DNA of 64,000 bases. Origin: Cesiribacteraceae bacterium YIM B00369 (lineage in GTDB: Bacteria > Bacteroidota > Bacteroidia > Cytophagales > Cyclobacteriaceae). Below, one piece after another: positions 34,231 to 42,117 of this stretch. The stretch is from contig JAFMYY010000002.1 of NCBI GenBank assembly GCA_017948555.1, positions 186,001 to 250,000 on the forward strand. The letters are read 5' to 3'. Each line of letters begins with the position of its first letter. The stretch's first letter is position 1. The position numbers and the translations under genes are program-made. The notes beneath the pieces were generated by a model. The model was not told the DNA's origin. It did no database searches and saw nothing but the letters and a program-made list of their open reading frames with translations.

Positions 34231-36561
34231 TTAGGCTAGTACCTTCTCCACCTTCACTGCACATTTCTTATAATCCGGTTGTTTGGAAATAGGGCAGAAG
34301 GCATCCAGGGTTAAGTTATTGATCAGCATATTTTCATCGAAGAAAGGCACAAATACCTGGCCCCTGGCGGGAACACCCCTTTCATTAATGGAGGCAGGCA
34401 GTTCAAGTATTCCTCTTTTCGTGCTTAATCTTACTTTTTCCCCATGGCGGATGCCCAGTGCAGCAGCATCATCCGGATGGAGTTCCACATAGGAGTGGGG
34501 CACTGCCTGGTGCAATACTTTAATTCTGCGGGTCATGGAACCGGAGTGCCAGTGTTCAATTACCCTGCCGGTATTTAGCCAGAAAGGGTATTCGGCAGAT
34601 GGTACCTCAGGTGCAGGTTCATAAGGACGGAACCAGATCCAGGCCTTTCCATCAGGCTTACCATAAAACTCTATACTGCCATTTTTTACAGCAGGATCAT
34701 ATTTTGCATTATAGCGCCACTTCGTTTCCTTGCCTTCGAAGAAGGGCCACTGGACGCCGGGCTGCTTTTTAAGCACCTCATAAGGGGCCATGCCATGTTT
34801 TGCTCCTTCCTGAAATATGCTGTATTCTTTCCAGATTTCTTCAATATGGTTTTCCTTAGTCCAGGGGAAAAGATCTCCGTAGCCCATTCTGCGCGCCACT
34901 TCTATAAGCTGCCAGGTATCGCTCATGGCTTCTCCCTGAGGCTCCAGCAGCTGGTTCCAGTGCTGGGTACGGCGTTCCGCATTTCCGAACATTCCCTCAC
35001 GCTCTATCCACATGGCAGAGGGGAGTATTACATCGGCCACATCTGTGGTAGGGGTAGGGTATACATCCGATACCACAATAAAGGCATCTTCCTTTTGGGT
35101 TGCGGGGCGGTAGCGGTTAAGCATGGGCATGGTTACCATTGGGTTGGTTACCTGTATCCACATAAATTTCAGCTCACCACGGTCGAGTGCCCTGAACATT
35201 TCCACGGTATGAAGTGTGGGTTTATCAGGTATCCTTTCCACGGGCACTTTCCAGATCTTAGCGGCTTTCTGGCGCGCCTTTTCATCGGTAACTTCACCAT
35301 ATGGGAGCCGGTGTGTAAGTGTGCCTACCTCCCGCACAGTACCGCAGGCGCTGGGCTGGCCGGTGAGCGAGAACGGGCTGTTACCCGGGGTGGATATTTT
35401 ACCGGTGAGCAGGTGGATGTTATACACCAGGTTATTGATCCAGGTGCCGCGGGTGTGCTGGTTCATGCCCATGCACCAGAAAGAGGTTACTTTATGGTTA
35501 GGGTTACCATAGAGCGAAGCCAGGTACTTAATGTCTTTAACTGATACCCCGCTGATGGCCGCTACTTTATCGGGACGGTAATCCTCCAGCATTGCTTTAA
35601 ATCCTTCAAAGGAGAGTTCCTGTGGTTCGTCTTTAAAAGCAAACTTATCTTCGAGTCCGTAGCCGATATTTGTTTTCCCCTGCCTGAACACGCAATGGTC
35701 TTCCACAAATTTGCGGTTAACCCAGCCGTTATGGATTATTTCGTAACAGATGGCATTGGCAATTGCAAGGTCGGTTTGCGGAAGGAAAAGCATTGATTTA
35801 TCGGCGGCCTTGCTGCTGCGCGTAGTGCGGGTGGCCAGGTCAATAATTTTCACACCTTTTCTTTTCAGGCGCTGGTCGAGCATGCGGGAGAAAAGCACAG
35901 GGTGCATTTCGGCCATATTGTTGCCCCAGAGCACGAATACGTCGGCATGGTCAATATCCTCATAGCAGCCCATAGGTTCATCCATGCCAAAGGTGGTCAT
36001 AAAACCGGTTACAGCGCTGGCCATACATAGTCTTGCATTGGCTTCCAGATTATTGGTGCCAATACCCCCTTTCATGAATTTGGAGGCTACATAGCCATCC
36101 GGAATGGTCCACTGGCCGGATCCATACAAGGCAACGGAGTCTTTGCCATGCTGCGCGATAGATTCCTTCATTTTACGGGCCACCAGGTCCAGCGCTTCCT
36201 CCATGCTGGTTTCCACCATTTTGCCCCCTTTGCGAACCAAAGGTTTTGTCAGGCGGTCTTTCCCATACAGAGCCAGTACAGAGTGATAGCCTTTTACGCA
36301 GCAAAGCCCTTTATTTACGGGGCTGGCAGGGTCGCCCTTAACAGCCACTGCTTTACCTTCTGAGATGCCTATCAATAAACCGCAGCCTACGCCACAGAAG
36401 CGGCAAGGGGATTTTTTCCATTCCATGGGTTGGGAGGGAAGGTTTGCCTCCTGTTCATCGGCAAATACAATGCCCGGGAACATAGAGGCGGCGGCAGCCA
36501 TAGCAGAAACTTTGGCCAGCGTTTTAAGAAAATTTCTTCGGTTAACAGGAGTATTAATCAT
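34231..36561 (-). CDS. napA: periplasmic nitrate reductase catalytic subunit
   Basis: 776 residues. Twin-arginine signal NRRNFLKTLAKVSAM at 8-22. The 4Fe-4S cluster cysteines are Cys53, Cys56, Cys60 and Cys87 or Cys88. The molybdenum ligand is Cys179 in NARLCMAS. Conserved pterin-contact segments: MGMNQHTRGTWINNLVYN, FSLTGQPSACGTVREVG, NTGRVIEHWHSGSMTRR and FISEHPYTEH-like replaced by FVPFFDENMLINNLT near the end. It reduces nitrate to nitrite with bis-MGD. NapD lies 9 bases upstream. The whole run to mobA is on one strand. Confidence 0.95.
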   Translation of the reverse strand: MINTPVNRRNFLKTLAKVSAMAAAASMFPGIVFADEQEANLPSQPMEWKKSPCRFCGVGCGLLIGISEGKAVAVKGDPASPVNKGLCCVKGYHSVLALYGKDRLTKPLVRKGGKMVETSMEEALDLVARKMKESIAQHGKDSVALYGSGQWTIPDGYVASKFMKGGIGTNNLEANARLCMASAVTGFMTTFGMDEPMGCYEDIDHADVFVLWGNNMAEMHPVLFSRMLDQRLKRKGVKIIDLATRTTRSSKAADKSMLFLPQTDLAIANAICYEIIHNGWVNRKFVEDHCVFRQGKTNIGYGLEDKFAFKDEPQELSFEGFKAMLEDYRPDKVAAISGVSVKDIKYLASLYGNPNHKVTSFWCMGMNQHTRGTWINNLVYNIHLLTGKISTPGNSPFSLTGQPSACGTVREVGTLTHRLPYGEVTDEKARQKAAKIWKVPVERIPDKPTLHTVEMFRALDRGELKFMWIQVTNPMVTMPMLNRYRPATQKEDAFIVVSDVYPTPTTDVADVILPSAMWIEREGMFGNAERRTQHWNQLLEPQGEAMSDTWQLIEVARRMGYGDLFPWTKENHIEEIWKEYSIFQEGAKHGMAPYEVLKKQPGVQWPFFEGKETKWRYNAKYDPAVKNGSIEFYGKPDGKAWIWFRPYEPAPEVPSAEYPFWLNTGRVIEHWHSGSMTRRIKVLHQAVPHSYVELHPDDAAALGIRHGEKVRLSTKRGILELPASINERGVPARGQVFVPFFDENMLINNLTLDAFCPISKQPDYKKCAVKVEKVLA

Positions 36562-36570
36562 GGGGCGGGT

Positions 36571-36807
36571 TTATTCTTGGTTAGACATAAATCCTGATAC
36601 CAGGCTCAGGTGCTTTAGCTCCGGAATTTCATTGAGGATATCCTGCAGGATTTTTTCCTCCGCTTCGTCAGAGGTATCAGTTACAAGGACTACTAAGTCC
36701 TCATTTTCTGCCGGATAATATTCGCAGGAGGGGAGTCCGGAAAGGGTCTGCACCAGCGCTTCTTTTTTTCCCTCAAAGGCCTGAGCCAGGTAACTTTTAA
36801 CAGGCAT
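36571..36807 (-). CDS. napD: NapD chaperone
   Basis: 78 residues. Small ferredoxin-like fold chaperone that binds the NapA twin-arginine signal. Motifs: SYLAQAFEGKKEAL, GLPSCEYYPA, LVVLVTDTSDEAEEKI. Length and place directly before napA support the call. First gene of the nap operon; the leader from the predicted start site is about 140 bases. Confidence 0.87.
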   Translation of the reverse strand: MPVKSYLAQAFEGKKEALVQTLSGLPSCEYYPAENEDLVVLVTDTSDEAEEKILQDILNEIPELKHLSLVSGFMSNQE

Positions 36808-36952
36808 AAAACATCTGTTTAAATGATTGGTATTTTATTATATAATAATCGGTTGCAGCGGGCTTTTCCACTTTTTCCTGCAATCTGACTCAGGTGCTGC
36901 TCTTTGCCTTTCCGGCAGGCTGACAGGATACCATGAGGAATTATTTATGATG

Positions 36953-36997
36953 TAAAAGTACAGCACAGTGGCAGGGGGATGCATGACACCAGTCATG
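36953..36997 (-). promoter_or_regulatory. nap promoter: FNR/NnrR-type dyad plus -7 element
   Basis: The dyad CATGAC-acca-GTCATG is at 36982-36997 (core centre 36989.5). On the minus strand the -7 element TACTTTTA begins at 36960, exactly 29.5 bases from the dyad centre. That places the activator near -41.5. The motif fits the NnrR/DNR consensus (TTGAc/t-N4-g/aTCAA). Confidence 0.65.
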
Positions 36998-37004
36998 GCT
37001 AATT

Positions 37005-37018
37005 ATGATTTTTATCAT
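37005..37018. promoter_or_regulatory. second FNR-like dyad upstream of nap
   Basis: ATGAT-TTTT-ATCAT, a perfect 5-4-5 dyad matching the FNR/DNR core TGAT-N4-ATCA. Its centre is 22 bases (about two helical turns) upstream of the first dyad, so a second activator dimer could bind on the same face. Confidence 0.5.
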
Positions 37019-37158
37019 GATTAATGCGGGGAGAGTATATGGAGGAAAAATTCAGCTAAAAAATGAGCGATCCATTTATTTGCTCTGGCAGGCCGGGGTA
37101 TGAAAAATTGGCTTCAGGCCTGAAACTACACTTTTTAAATAAATAGCCCCCTCATGCC

Positions 37159-37189
37159 GCAGCAGGTGTCCGGTGTTACTGCCTGCTGC
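37159..37189 (-). terminator. hairpin after SCO gene, possible terminator
   Basis: Perfect 8-bp G/C-rich stem (37159-37166 with 37182-37189) 45 bases after the stop of the SCO gene. No classical U tract follows on the minus strand, so it may be a transcript-end stabiliser rather than an intrinsic terminator. Confidence 0.4.
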
Positions 37190-37233
37190 CCGTTATTGAT
37201 GAAGGATAGTGAAAAAAAAACAGCAGTTTAATG

Positions 37234-37890
37234 TTAAAGGCTCTTTAGCAAAGCAGTAATGGCGTTTACTGTTTCTGAAGGGTCCACACCTAAGCCTTCC
37301 TGCTGGTGTACCAGTTCACCTTCTTCATTGAGAACGGAAATAATATTAGAGTGTGCAATGTCCATACTTAGCTCTTTTCTGTACTTTACATTCAGGAGGG
37401 CTGCCAGTTCCATTACATTATCCTCCTTTCCGGTCAGGGAAATCCACCGGTCCGGATTCAGCCTGTTCTTTTGGGCATAATCCTGTAATTTTTCAGGATT
37501 GTCCCGTTCAGGGTCCAGTGTGACCAGCACTATGCCGGTTTCGTTTTTTTTCTTTTCGTCCAGAGATTCCTCAATGCGCTTCAGGTCGGCCAGTATGCGG
37601 GGGCAGGCATAATCGCAATTGGTGTAAATCATAGCCACAATTTGCACTTTTCCTTTCAGTGCTTTCAACTCAATACTGTCGCCCTTTTGGGTGGCCCACT
37701 TTGAATTAAGGTTGTAGAGCGACATATCTGTAACAGCAGCCGAAGTGGTTTGGATAGAAGAAGCTTCCATTGTATGGTGGGTATCCCGGCTGTGGTTCAT
37801 GTCTCCGGAACTGTGGTCAGCAGGAGAATTGCTGTTGCAGGAAGCCAGAGCGCAGCTTAAAAGGACTAAGGTGGTAAACAAAGTTTTCAT
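37234..37890 (-). CDS. SCO1/SenC-family copper-delivery protein
   Basis: 218 residues, lipoprotein signal (LSCALASCNS). Thioredoxin-like fold with the copper-binding CxxxC as CDYACP and the distal His in DIAHSNIISVL. SCO proteins place copper in CuA or related sites. Position two genes after nirK suggests it metallates NirK or helps NosZ. A His-rich stretch precedes the domain (DHSSGDMNHSRDTHHTM), which may bind copper as well. Confidence 0.9.
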   Translation of the reverse strand: MKTLFTTLVLLSCALASCNSNSPADHSSGDMNHSRDTHHTMEASSIQTTSAAVTDMSLYNLNSKWATQKGDSIELKALKGKVQIVAMIYTNCDYACPRILADLKRIEESLDEKKKNETGIVLVTLDPERDNPEKLQDYAQKNRLNPDRWISLTGKEDNVMELAALLNVKYRKELSMDIAHSNIISVLNEEGELVHQQEGLGVDPSETVNAITALLKSL

Positions 37891-37943
37891 GACAGTGGTA
37901 TTTTGTAAATGATCCCGCAGGAAGATATTTAATTGTTAGTTTG

Positions 37944-38753
37944 TTATTGAATGGGCTTTTCTGTTTTTACATCTTTTGCGCATCTGAAGCCCAGGTTCGC
38001 AACAGTATAATTGGCTTTTAAGCTGGAGCGGAATGCATACCGCATAAAGGCAACATAATTTTCCACATCTTTAGCGCCGCTTGCCCCTGCTCCGCAAAAC
38101 AGCTGCCGGTCAAGGCTGGAGTTCGCCCTCGACTCCCCCACAAGAAGGGATGAATTATAATCCAGTGTCCATTCCCACACCAGGCCAATCATGCCATATA
38201 CTCCATAGTAATTCCGGAAACTGCTGTTTACCGGGGGCAGGTATTTTGGGTTAGGCTGGCTGTACCAGTCAAGGCTTTGCTGGTAAAAGGCAGCATCGCC
38301 GGAGGCATTTGCTTTTTTGTCGCTTGCTAAAGCAGCGTATTCCCATTCTTTAACAGTTGGCAGACGTTTTCCCTGGCATTCGCAATAAGCTTTAGCCGCA
38401 AACCATGAAACATTGGTGACCGGACTGTTTGCAATTTTTTCCTCTTCCGGGCCTGTTACTACATCAGAAGGCCAGGACCTGAGATAGCCTGCATCGGCAA
38501 AAATTTTCTTCACTGCGGATTTTTTCCATTGTGGGTTGGCTTCAATGAAAGCTTTATAATCGCTGTTCGTAACCGGGTACTGGTCCAGAAGAAAATCATT
38601 CACTTCCAGGGGAATGGTATCGCCCCCGTAAAGAGGCACAAAAGAGCCTCCCTTTATAGGCTGCATGCCTGCAGGGATGGTCTTTTGTGCCTGTAGAGAA
38701 CTGCAGATGCCCACAAGTAAAAATGCAGTCAGTAATTTTAATCCGGGTATCAT
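37944..38753 (-). CDS. formylglycine-generating-enzyme-like (SUMF1) secreted protein
   Basis: 269 residues with signal peptide 1-22. C-type-lectin-like FGE fold: FLLDQYPVTNSDYKAFIE near residue 55, NVSWFAAKAYCECQGKRLPTVKEWEYAA, VWEWTLDYNS, and C-terminal NLGFRCAKD. A sulfatase target is not in the window. The gene sits between nirK and the SCO gene. The usual RGGSW segment reads FCGAGASG, with a Cys replacing Arg. The role is unknown; a copper or nitrite-reductase maturation role is inferred from place only. Confidence 0.85.
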   Translation of the reverse strand: MIPGLKLLTAFLLVGICSSLQAQKTIPAGMQPIKGGSFVPLYGGDTIPLEVNDFLLDQYPVTNSDYKAFIEANPQWKKSAVKKIFADAGYLRSWPSDVVTGPEEEKIANSPVTNVSWFAAKAYCECQGKRLPTVKEWEYAALASDKKANASGDAAFYQQSLDWYSQPNPKYLPPVNSSFRNYYGVYGMIGLVWEWTLDYNSSLLVGESRANSSLDRQLFCGAGASGAKDVENYVAFMRYAFRSSLKANYTVANLGFRCAKDVKTEKPIQ

Positions 38754-38782
38754 CCTGTTGCTAGTTAATGGTTAGCTGGTCA

Positions 38783-38938
38783 TTGTTGGTTATTCGTTTT
38801 TCGTCAGTTTGCAGTATAGCCGGGCTTTCAGGAGCTAATGTCGAAATGGCTTTGGAGAAGGATGAGAACCAGATCAAAGTGGCTGTTAAAAGATAACATC
38901 CTCCTGGCAACGACAAATTAACAACGAATAACCAACAA
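38783..38938. repeat. 16-bp inverted repeat between FGE-like gene and nirK
   Basis: Arms 38783-38798 and 38923-38938 are perfect reverse complements (ttgttggttattcgtt), 124 bases apart, in the 192-base spacer. The arms lie near the nirK stop and the FGE-like start. Confidence 0.65.
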
Positions 38939-38945
38939 CGATAAC

Positions 38946-40421
38946 TTAATGAACAATAGTGGTTTTTATGCGGGCCACATCTTTAGTGGTAACTTCGCCA
39001 CCTTTGTTGCCCCAGTTGTTGTACACATAGGTTAACACATTGGCTATTTCCTCGTCAGATAGTTTGATTTTTGGCATGGTGCTGTTATATACCTGTCCGT
39101 TTACTTTTATCTGTCCTTCCAGACCGTGAGCTACTACGCCAATAGCTCTGCTCACGTCGGCATTCAGGTAGTCCGATTTGGCAAGGGGAGGAAAGGCTCC
39201 TGCTATACCCTGACCTTCGGCCTGATGGCAGGCCTGGCAGTTTTGGGCATACACTGCTTTACCCAGGTTAACGCGTTGTTCCAGATTGTTAGCTACACTT
39301 GCCACAGGCTTAACAGCAGAGGGCATTTCCTGAGCATTAGCACCTTCAGGCAGGTAAATTTTTGAGGATGTTTGTCCGGCAAAAACCTCTTTGTTTTCCT
39401 GTCCTTCGACTTTTAACATTGCCATAGCGCCTTTGTTGAATGTGCGGAAGAGAGAGTGGTCTACCAGAATAAGGGAGCCCGGCACTTCAACCTTGAACTC
39501 TGCAATTGCAGCACCACCAGCAGGAATAAGCGTGGTTTGTACGTTATTATTGATGTTCAGGCCGCCCTCAGGGTATACTTTGTCGAAAATTTCGCCAATT
39601 GCATGGAAGGAAGAGATAAGGCTCGGGCCACCGTTTCCTACAAACAGGCGTACGCGTTCTCCGGTTTTGGCAGTAAGTGCATTGTCGCCGGTAAGAGCTC
39701 CTACAGAGCCGTTAAAGAGTACGTAGGTTGGGTGCTCGTCGAGCGCTTTCTCCATATCGAATGGCTGGAGGCCGGCTTCGCCAAATTTACCTTTGGTGTA
39801 AAAGTCGCCCTGCATTACATAGTACTCTTTATCCACCGGAGGAAGTCCGCCTTCCGGTTCCACTAATATCAATCCATACATACCGTTTGCAATATGCATG
39901 CCTACAGGTGCGGTTGCGCAGTGGTATACATATAAACCGGGGTTCAGCGCCTTGAAGTTAAATACGGTTTCGTGACCGGGAGCAGTAAAGGAAGCATTTG
40001 CTCCACCTCCCGGGCCAGTTACGGCGTGTAAGTCAATGTTGTGAGGGTTTTTACTGTCGGGGTGGTTCATCAGGTGAAATTCCACATCATCATTCTGGCG
40101 GATACGGATAAATTTGCCCGGTACAGATCCGCCGAAGGTCCAGAAGGTGTAATTTACCCCTTCGGCTATTTCTTTAACCACCTCGGTTACTTCCAGGCGA
40201 ACAATAACCTTTGCAGGATTTTTACGCGTTATTGGAGGAGGTACCATTGGAGGGGTTGTAAGCACTGCTTCTATTACTTCAGGTTCTTTATCGGGAACAT
40301 CATTAATGGTGGCGTATTTTACATTCTGGTTTTGATTTGTGTTGCAGGATATAATTCCTGTGCCAAGCAATGCAGCTGCCAGGAGCGTCCGGCTTAATCC
40401 TTTGATTGGAGAATATTTCAT
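38946..40421 (-). CDS. nirK: copper nitrite reductase with C-terminal cytochrome c
   Basis: 491 residues. Lipoprotein signal (GTGIISCN). Two cupredoxin domains, about 65-210 and 215-355. Type 1 copper ligands: His127, Cys168, His176, Met181. Type 2 ligands: His132, His167, with a third from the second domain; SSFHAIGE contributes the active-site His. A class I cytochrome c domain (QNCQACH, methionine in MPKIKL) is fused at the C-terminus from about 385. It reduces nitrite to NO in the periplasm, the haem serving as built-in electron donor. First gene of the nir operon. Confidence 0.95.
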   Translation of the reverse strand: MKYSPIKGLSRTLLAAALLGTGIISCNTNQNQNVKYATINDVPDKEPEVIEAVLTTPPMVPPPITRKNPAKVIVRLEVTEVVKEIAEGVNYTFWTFGGSVPGKFIRIRQNDDVEFHLMNHPDSKNPHNIDLHAVTGPGGGANASFTAPGHETVFNFKALNPGLYVYHCATAPVGMHIANGMYGLILVEPEGGLPPVDKEYYVMQGDFYTKGKFGEAGLQPFDMEKALDEHPTYVLFNGSVGALTGDNALTAKTGERVRLFVGNGGPSLISSFHAIGEIFDKVYPEGGLNINNNVQTTLIPAGGAAIAEFKVEVPGSLILVDHSLFRTFNKGAMAMLKVEGQENKEVFAGQTSSKIYLPEGANAQEMPSAVKPVASVANNLEQRVNLGKAVYAQNCQACHQAEGQGIAGAFPPLAKSDYLNADVSRAIGVVAHGLEGQIKVNGQVYNSTMPKIKLSDEEIANVLTYVYNNWGNKGGEVTTKDVARIKTTIVH

Positions 40422-40451
40422 GGCTATGAAGATTTAGTTTTTTGCATGATG

Positions 40452-40496
40452 TAAAAGTAGAGACAGGATGCAAGAGCATTTATGAGGTAAATCATA
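40452..40496 (-). promoter_or_regulatory. nirK promoter: FNR-type dyad plus -7 element
   Basis: TATGA-ggtaaa-TCATA at 40481-40496 (core TGAG-GTAA-ATCA, centre 40488.5). On the minus strand TACTTTTA begins at 40459, exactly 29.5 bases from the centre. The sequence around the -7 element (TACTTTTACATCAT) is shared with the nap promoter. The leader to the nirK start is about 26 bases. Confidence 0.65.
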
Positions 40497-40562
40497 TCAT
40501 CAGAGTGATCCTTGTCAGGTTTTTCCGCTGGTGGAGGAAGGAATAAAAAATAATAAAAGTAT

Positions 40563-40605
40563 TTAAGTACCTTTATACTTAATATTGAATTTGTTTCTAT
40601 ATTTG
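40563..40605 (+). promoter_or_regulatory. promoter of NO-stress operon with palindromic operator
   Basis: A perfect TAnnTTTG element (TATATTTG, 40598-40605) lies 31 bases before the RIC start codon. Just upstream is a perfect 7-6-7 palindrome, TTAAGTA-ccttta-TACTTAA (40563-40582). It would cover the -33 region, the position of a repressor site. The operon encodes an Rrf2-type regulator, a likely ligand. Confidence 0.55.
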
Positions 40606-40636
40606 CCTGTATAGAAATCAACTAAATTATATAATC

Positions 40637-41599
40637 ATGATAGCACAAGTAGAAAACATTCTGGATGTAACTGTTTTAGACCCAAGGGAAAAGCACCCGA
40701 CAATTTTTAGAAGGTTTGATGAATTACAACCCGGTGCAAGCCTTATTATACATAATGACCACGACCCTAAACCACTTTATTACCAGATGCTTGGAGAGCT
40801 GGGGAATATCTTTACCTGGGAATATACTGAGCAGGGCCCGGTTTGGTGGAAAGTAATAATTACAAAGCGCGCAGCCGGTGAGAGCGATGAAACATTAGGC
40901 GAAATTGCTGCCAAAGATCTTCGTAAAGCCGAAGTGTTCAGGAAGTACGGACTTGACTTTTGCTGTGGCGGAAAGAAAACAGTGAAAGAGGCCTGTGCGG
41001 AAAAAGGACTGGATGTAACTAAGGTGGAGCAGGAGTTGCAGCAGGCAGACCGCGCACCTGTTGCAACCCGTGCTTTACCTTATAATGAGTGGGACCCTGG
41101 CTTTCTGGCCGACTATATTGTAAACACACACCATACCTATGTGAGGAAAATTTTGCCTGATCTTGGTACTTATGCTCACAAAGTAGCCAGCGTGCACGGC
41201 GATCATCATCCTGAGTTAATTGAAATAAACTCCCTTGTGGAAGCCATCAGTGATGAACTTTTCGGCCACCTGCCAAAAGAAGAAAACATTCTCTTCCCTT
41301 TTATAAAGCAACTGGTACAGGCAAAAAACAGCGGACAGCTTTTGGAGAGGCCACATTTTGGTACAGTGGAGAACCCTGTAAGAATGATGGAGGCAGAGCA
41401 TGAAAATGCCGGCCGAGACCTTGAAAGAATCCGCGAGCTGAGCAATAACTATACCTTGCCGGAAGATGCCTGCGGCAGTTACAAATTACTCTTTAAGATG
41501 CTGGAAGAGTTCGAAAGCGACCTCCATATCCACATTCACATGGAAAACAACATCCTGTTCCCGAAAGCACTGGAAATTGAAAAACAACTAAGGTCATGA
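40637..41599 (+). CDS. ric: RIC/ScdA/YtfE-type di-iron repair protein with N-terminal DUF2249
   Basis: 320 residues. DUF2249 at about 8-78 (LDVTVLDPREKHPTIF, IHNDHDPKPLYYQ), a ScdA_N/DUF542 domain with LDFCCGGKKT near residue 110, and a C-terminal hemerythrin-like domain with scattered His/Glu (NTHHTYVRK, HGDHHPE, EEHENAGRDL-like, HIHMENNILFP). RIC proteins repair iron-sulfur clusters damaged by NO and may reduce or bind NO. First gene of the NO-stress operon. A paralogue is at 51629. Confidence 0.93.
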   Translation: MIAQVENILDVTVLDPREKHPTIFRRFDELQPGASLIIHNDHDPKPLYYQMLGELGNIFTWEYTEQGPVWWKVIITKRAAGESDETLGEIAAKDLRKAEVFRKYGLDFCCGGKKTVKEACAEKGLDVTKVEQELQQADRAPVATRALPYNEWDPGFLADYIVNTHHTYVRKILPDLGTYAHKVASVHGDHHPELIEINSLVEAISDELFGHLPKEENILFPFIKQLVQAKNSGQLLERPHFGTVENPVRMMEAEHENAGRDLERIRELSNNYTLPEDACGSYKLLFKMLEEFESDLHIHIHMENNILFPKALEIEKQLRS

Positions 41600-42117
41600 G
41601 CGAAAAAGTAAAACCTATAAAAAGAAACCCCGCCCTGGTGGAGTTTTCCAAAGATCATCATTTCGGGCTCCTGCTGGTTTGGAAAATCCGGCAGGGGCAA
41701 CGGAAAGAAATTCCTCCTGTCCGCATTGCAAACTATATCAGCTTCTTTTTCCATGAAGACCTGATCCATCATTTTGCCGATGAAGAAAAATATCTTTTTA
41801 TAAAGCTTCCGCTGACAGATATTCAGCGGAAGCGGGCAGAGGGGGAACATGCTGAAATCCGTTCGCTGGTGGCCGGTATAAAGCAAAATCCTTTTGACCG
41901 GGGGTTGCTGACAGAGTTTGCTGACCTGCTTGAAGGCCATATCCGCTTTGAAGAAAGAGAACTCTTTAACCGCTTACAGGCAGTTATGAGCGAAGAGGAA
42001 CTGCTGAAACTGTTGAACGAAGTACCCGCCCGCCCTCACCCTGGTGATGATGCGTGGGAGGATAACTTTTGGGAACGGGAAGAAAAGAAAGTAAAAGAAA
42101 AAAGTTATGCTGGTTAA
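41596..42117 (+). CDS. hemerythrin domain protein
   Basis: 173 residues forming a four-helix hemerythrin-like fold. Metal ligands likely from FSKDHHFGLLL, FFHEDLIHHFADEE, EHAEIRSL and HIRFEERELF. It begins with an ATGA overlap with the RIC stop, so it is translationally coupled. It probably binds O2 or NO at a di-iron centre. Confidence 0.88.
   Translation: MSEKVKPIKRNPALVEFSKDHHFGLLLVWKIRQGQRKEIPPVRIANYISFFFHEDLIHHFADEEKYLFIKLPLTDIQRKRAEGEHAEIRSLVAGIKQNPFDRGLLTEFADLLEGHIRFEERELFNRLQAVMSEEELLKLLNEVPARPHPGDDAWEDNFWEREEKKVKEKSYAG

Larger units (their letters stand above)
36808..37233. other. nap promoter region and nir operon 3' spacer
   Basis: About 425 bases. It holds the FNR-type nap promoter (36953-36997), a second dyad (37005-37018), a 14-bp A/T palindrome at 36835-36848, and a hairpin with 8-bp stem at 37159-37189 after the SCO gene. 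No coding frame. Confidence 0.6.
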
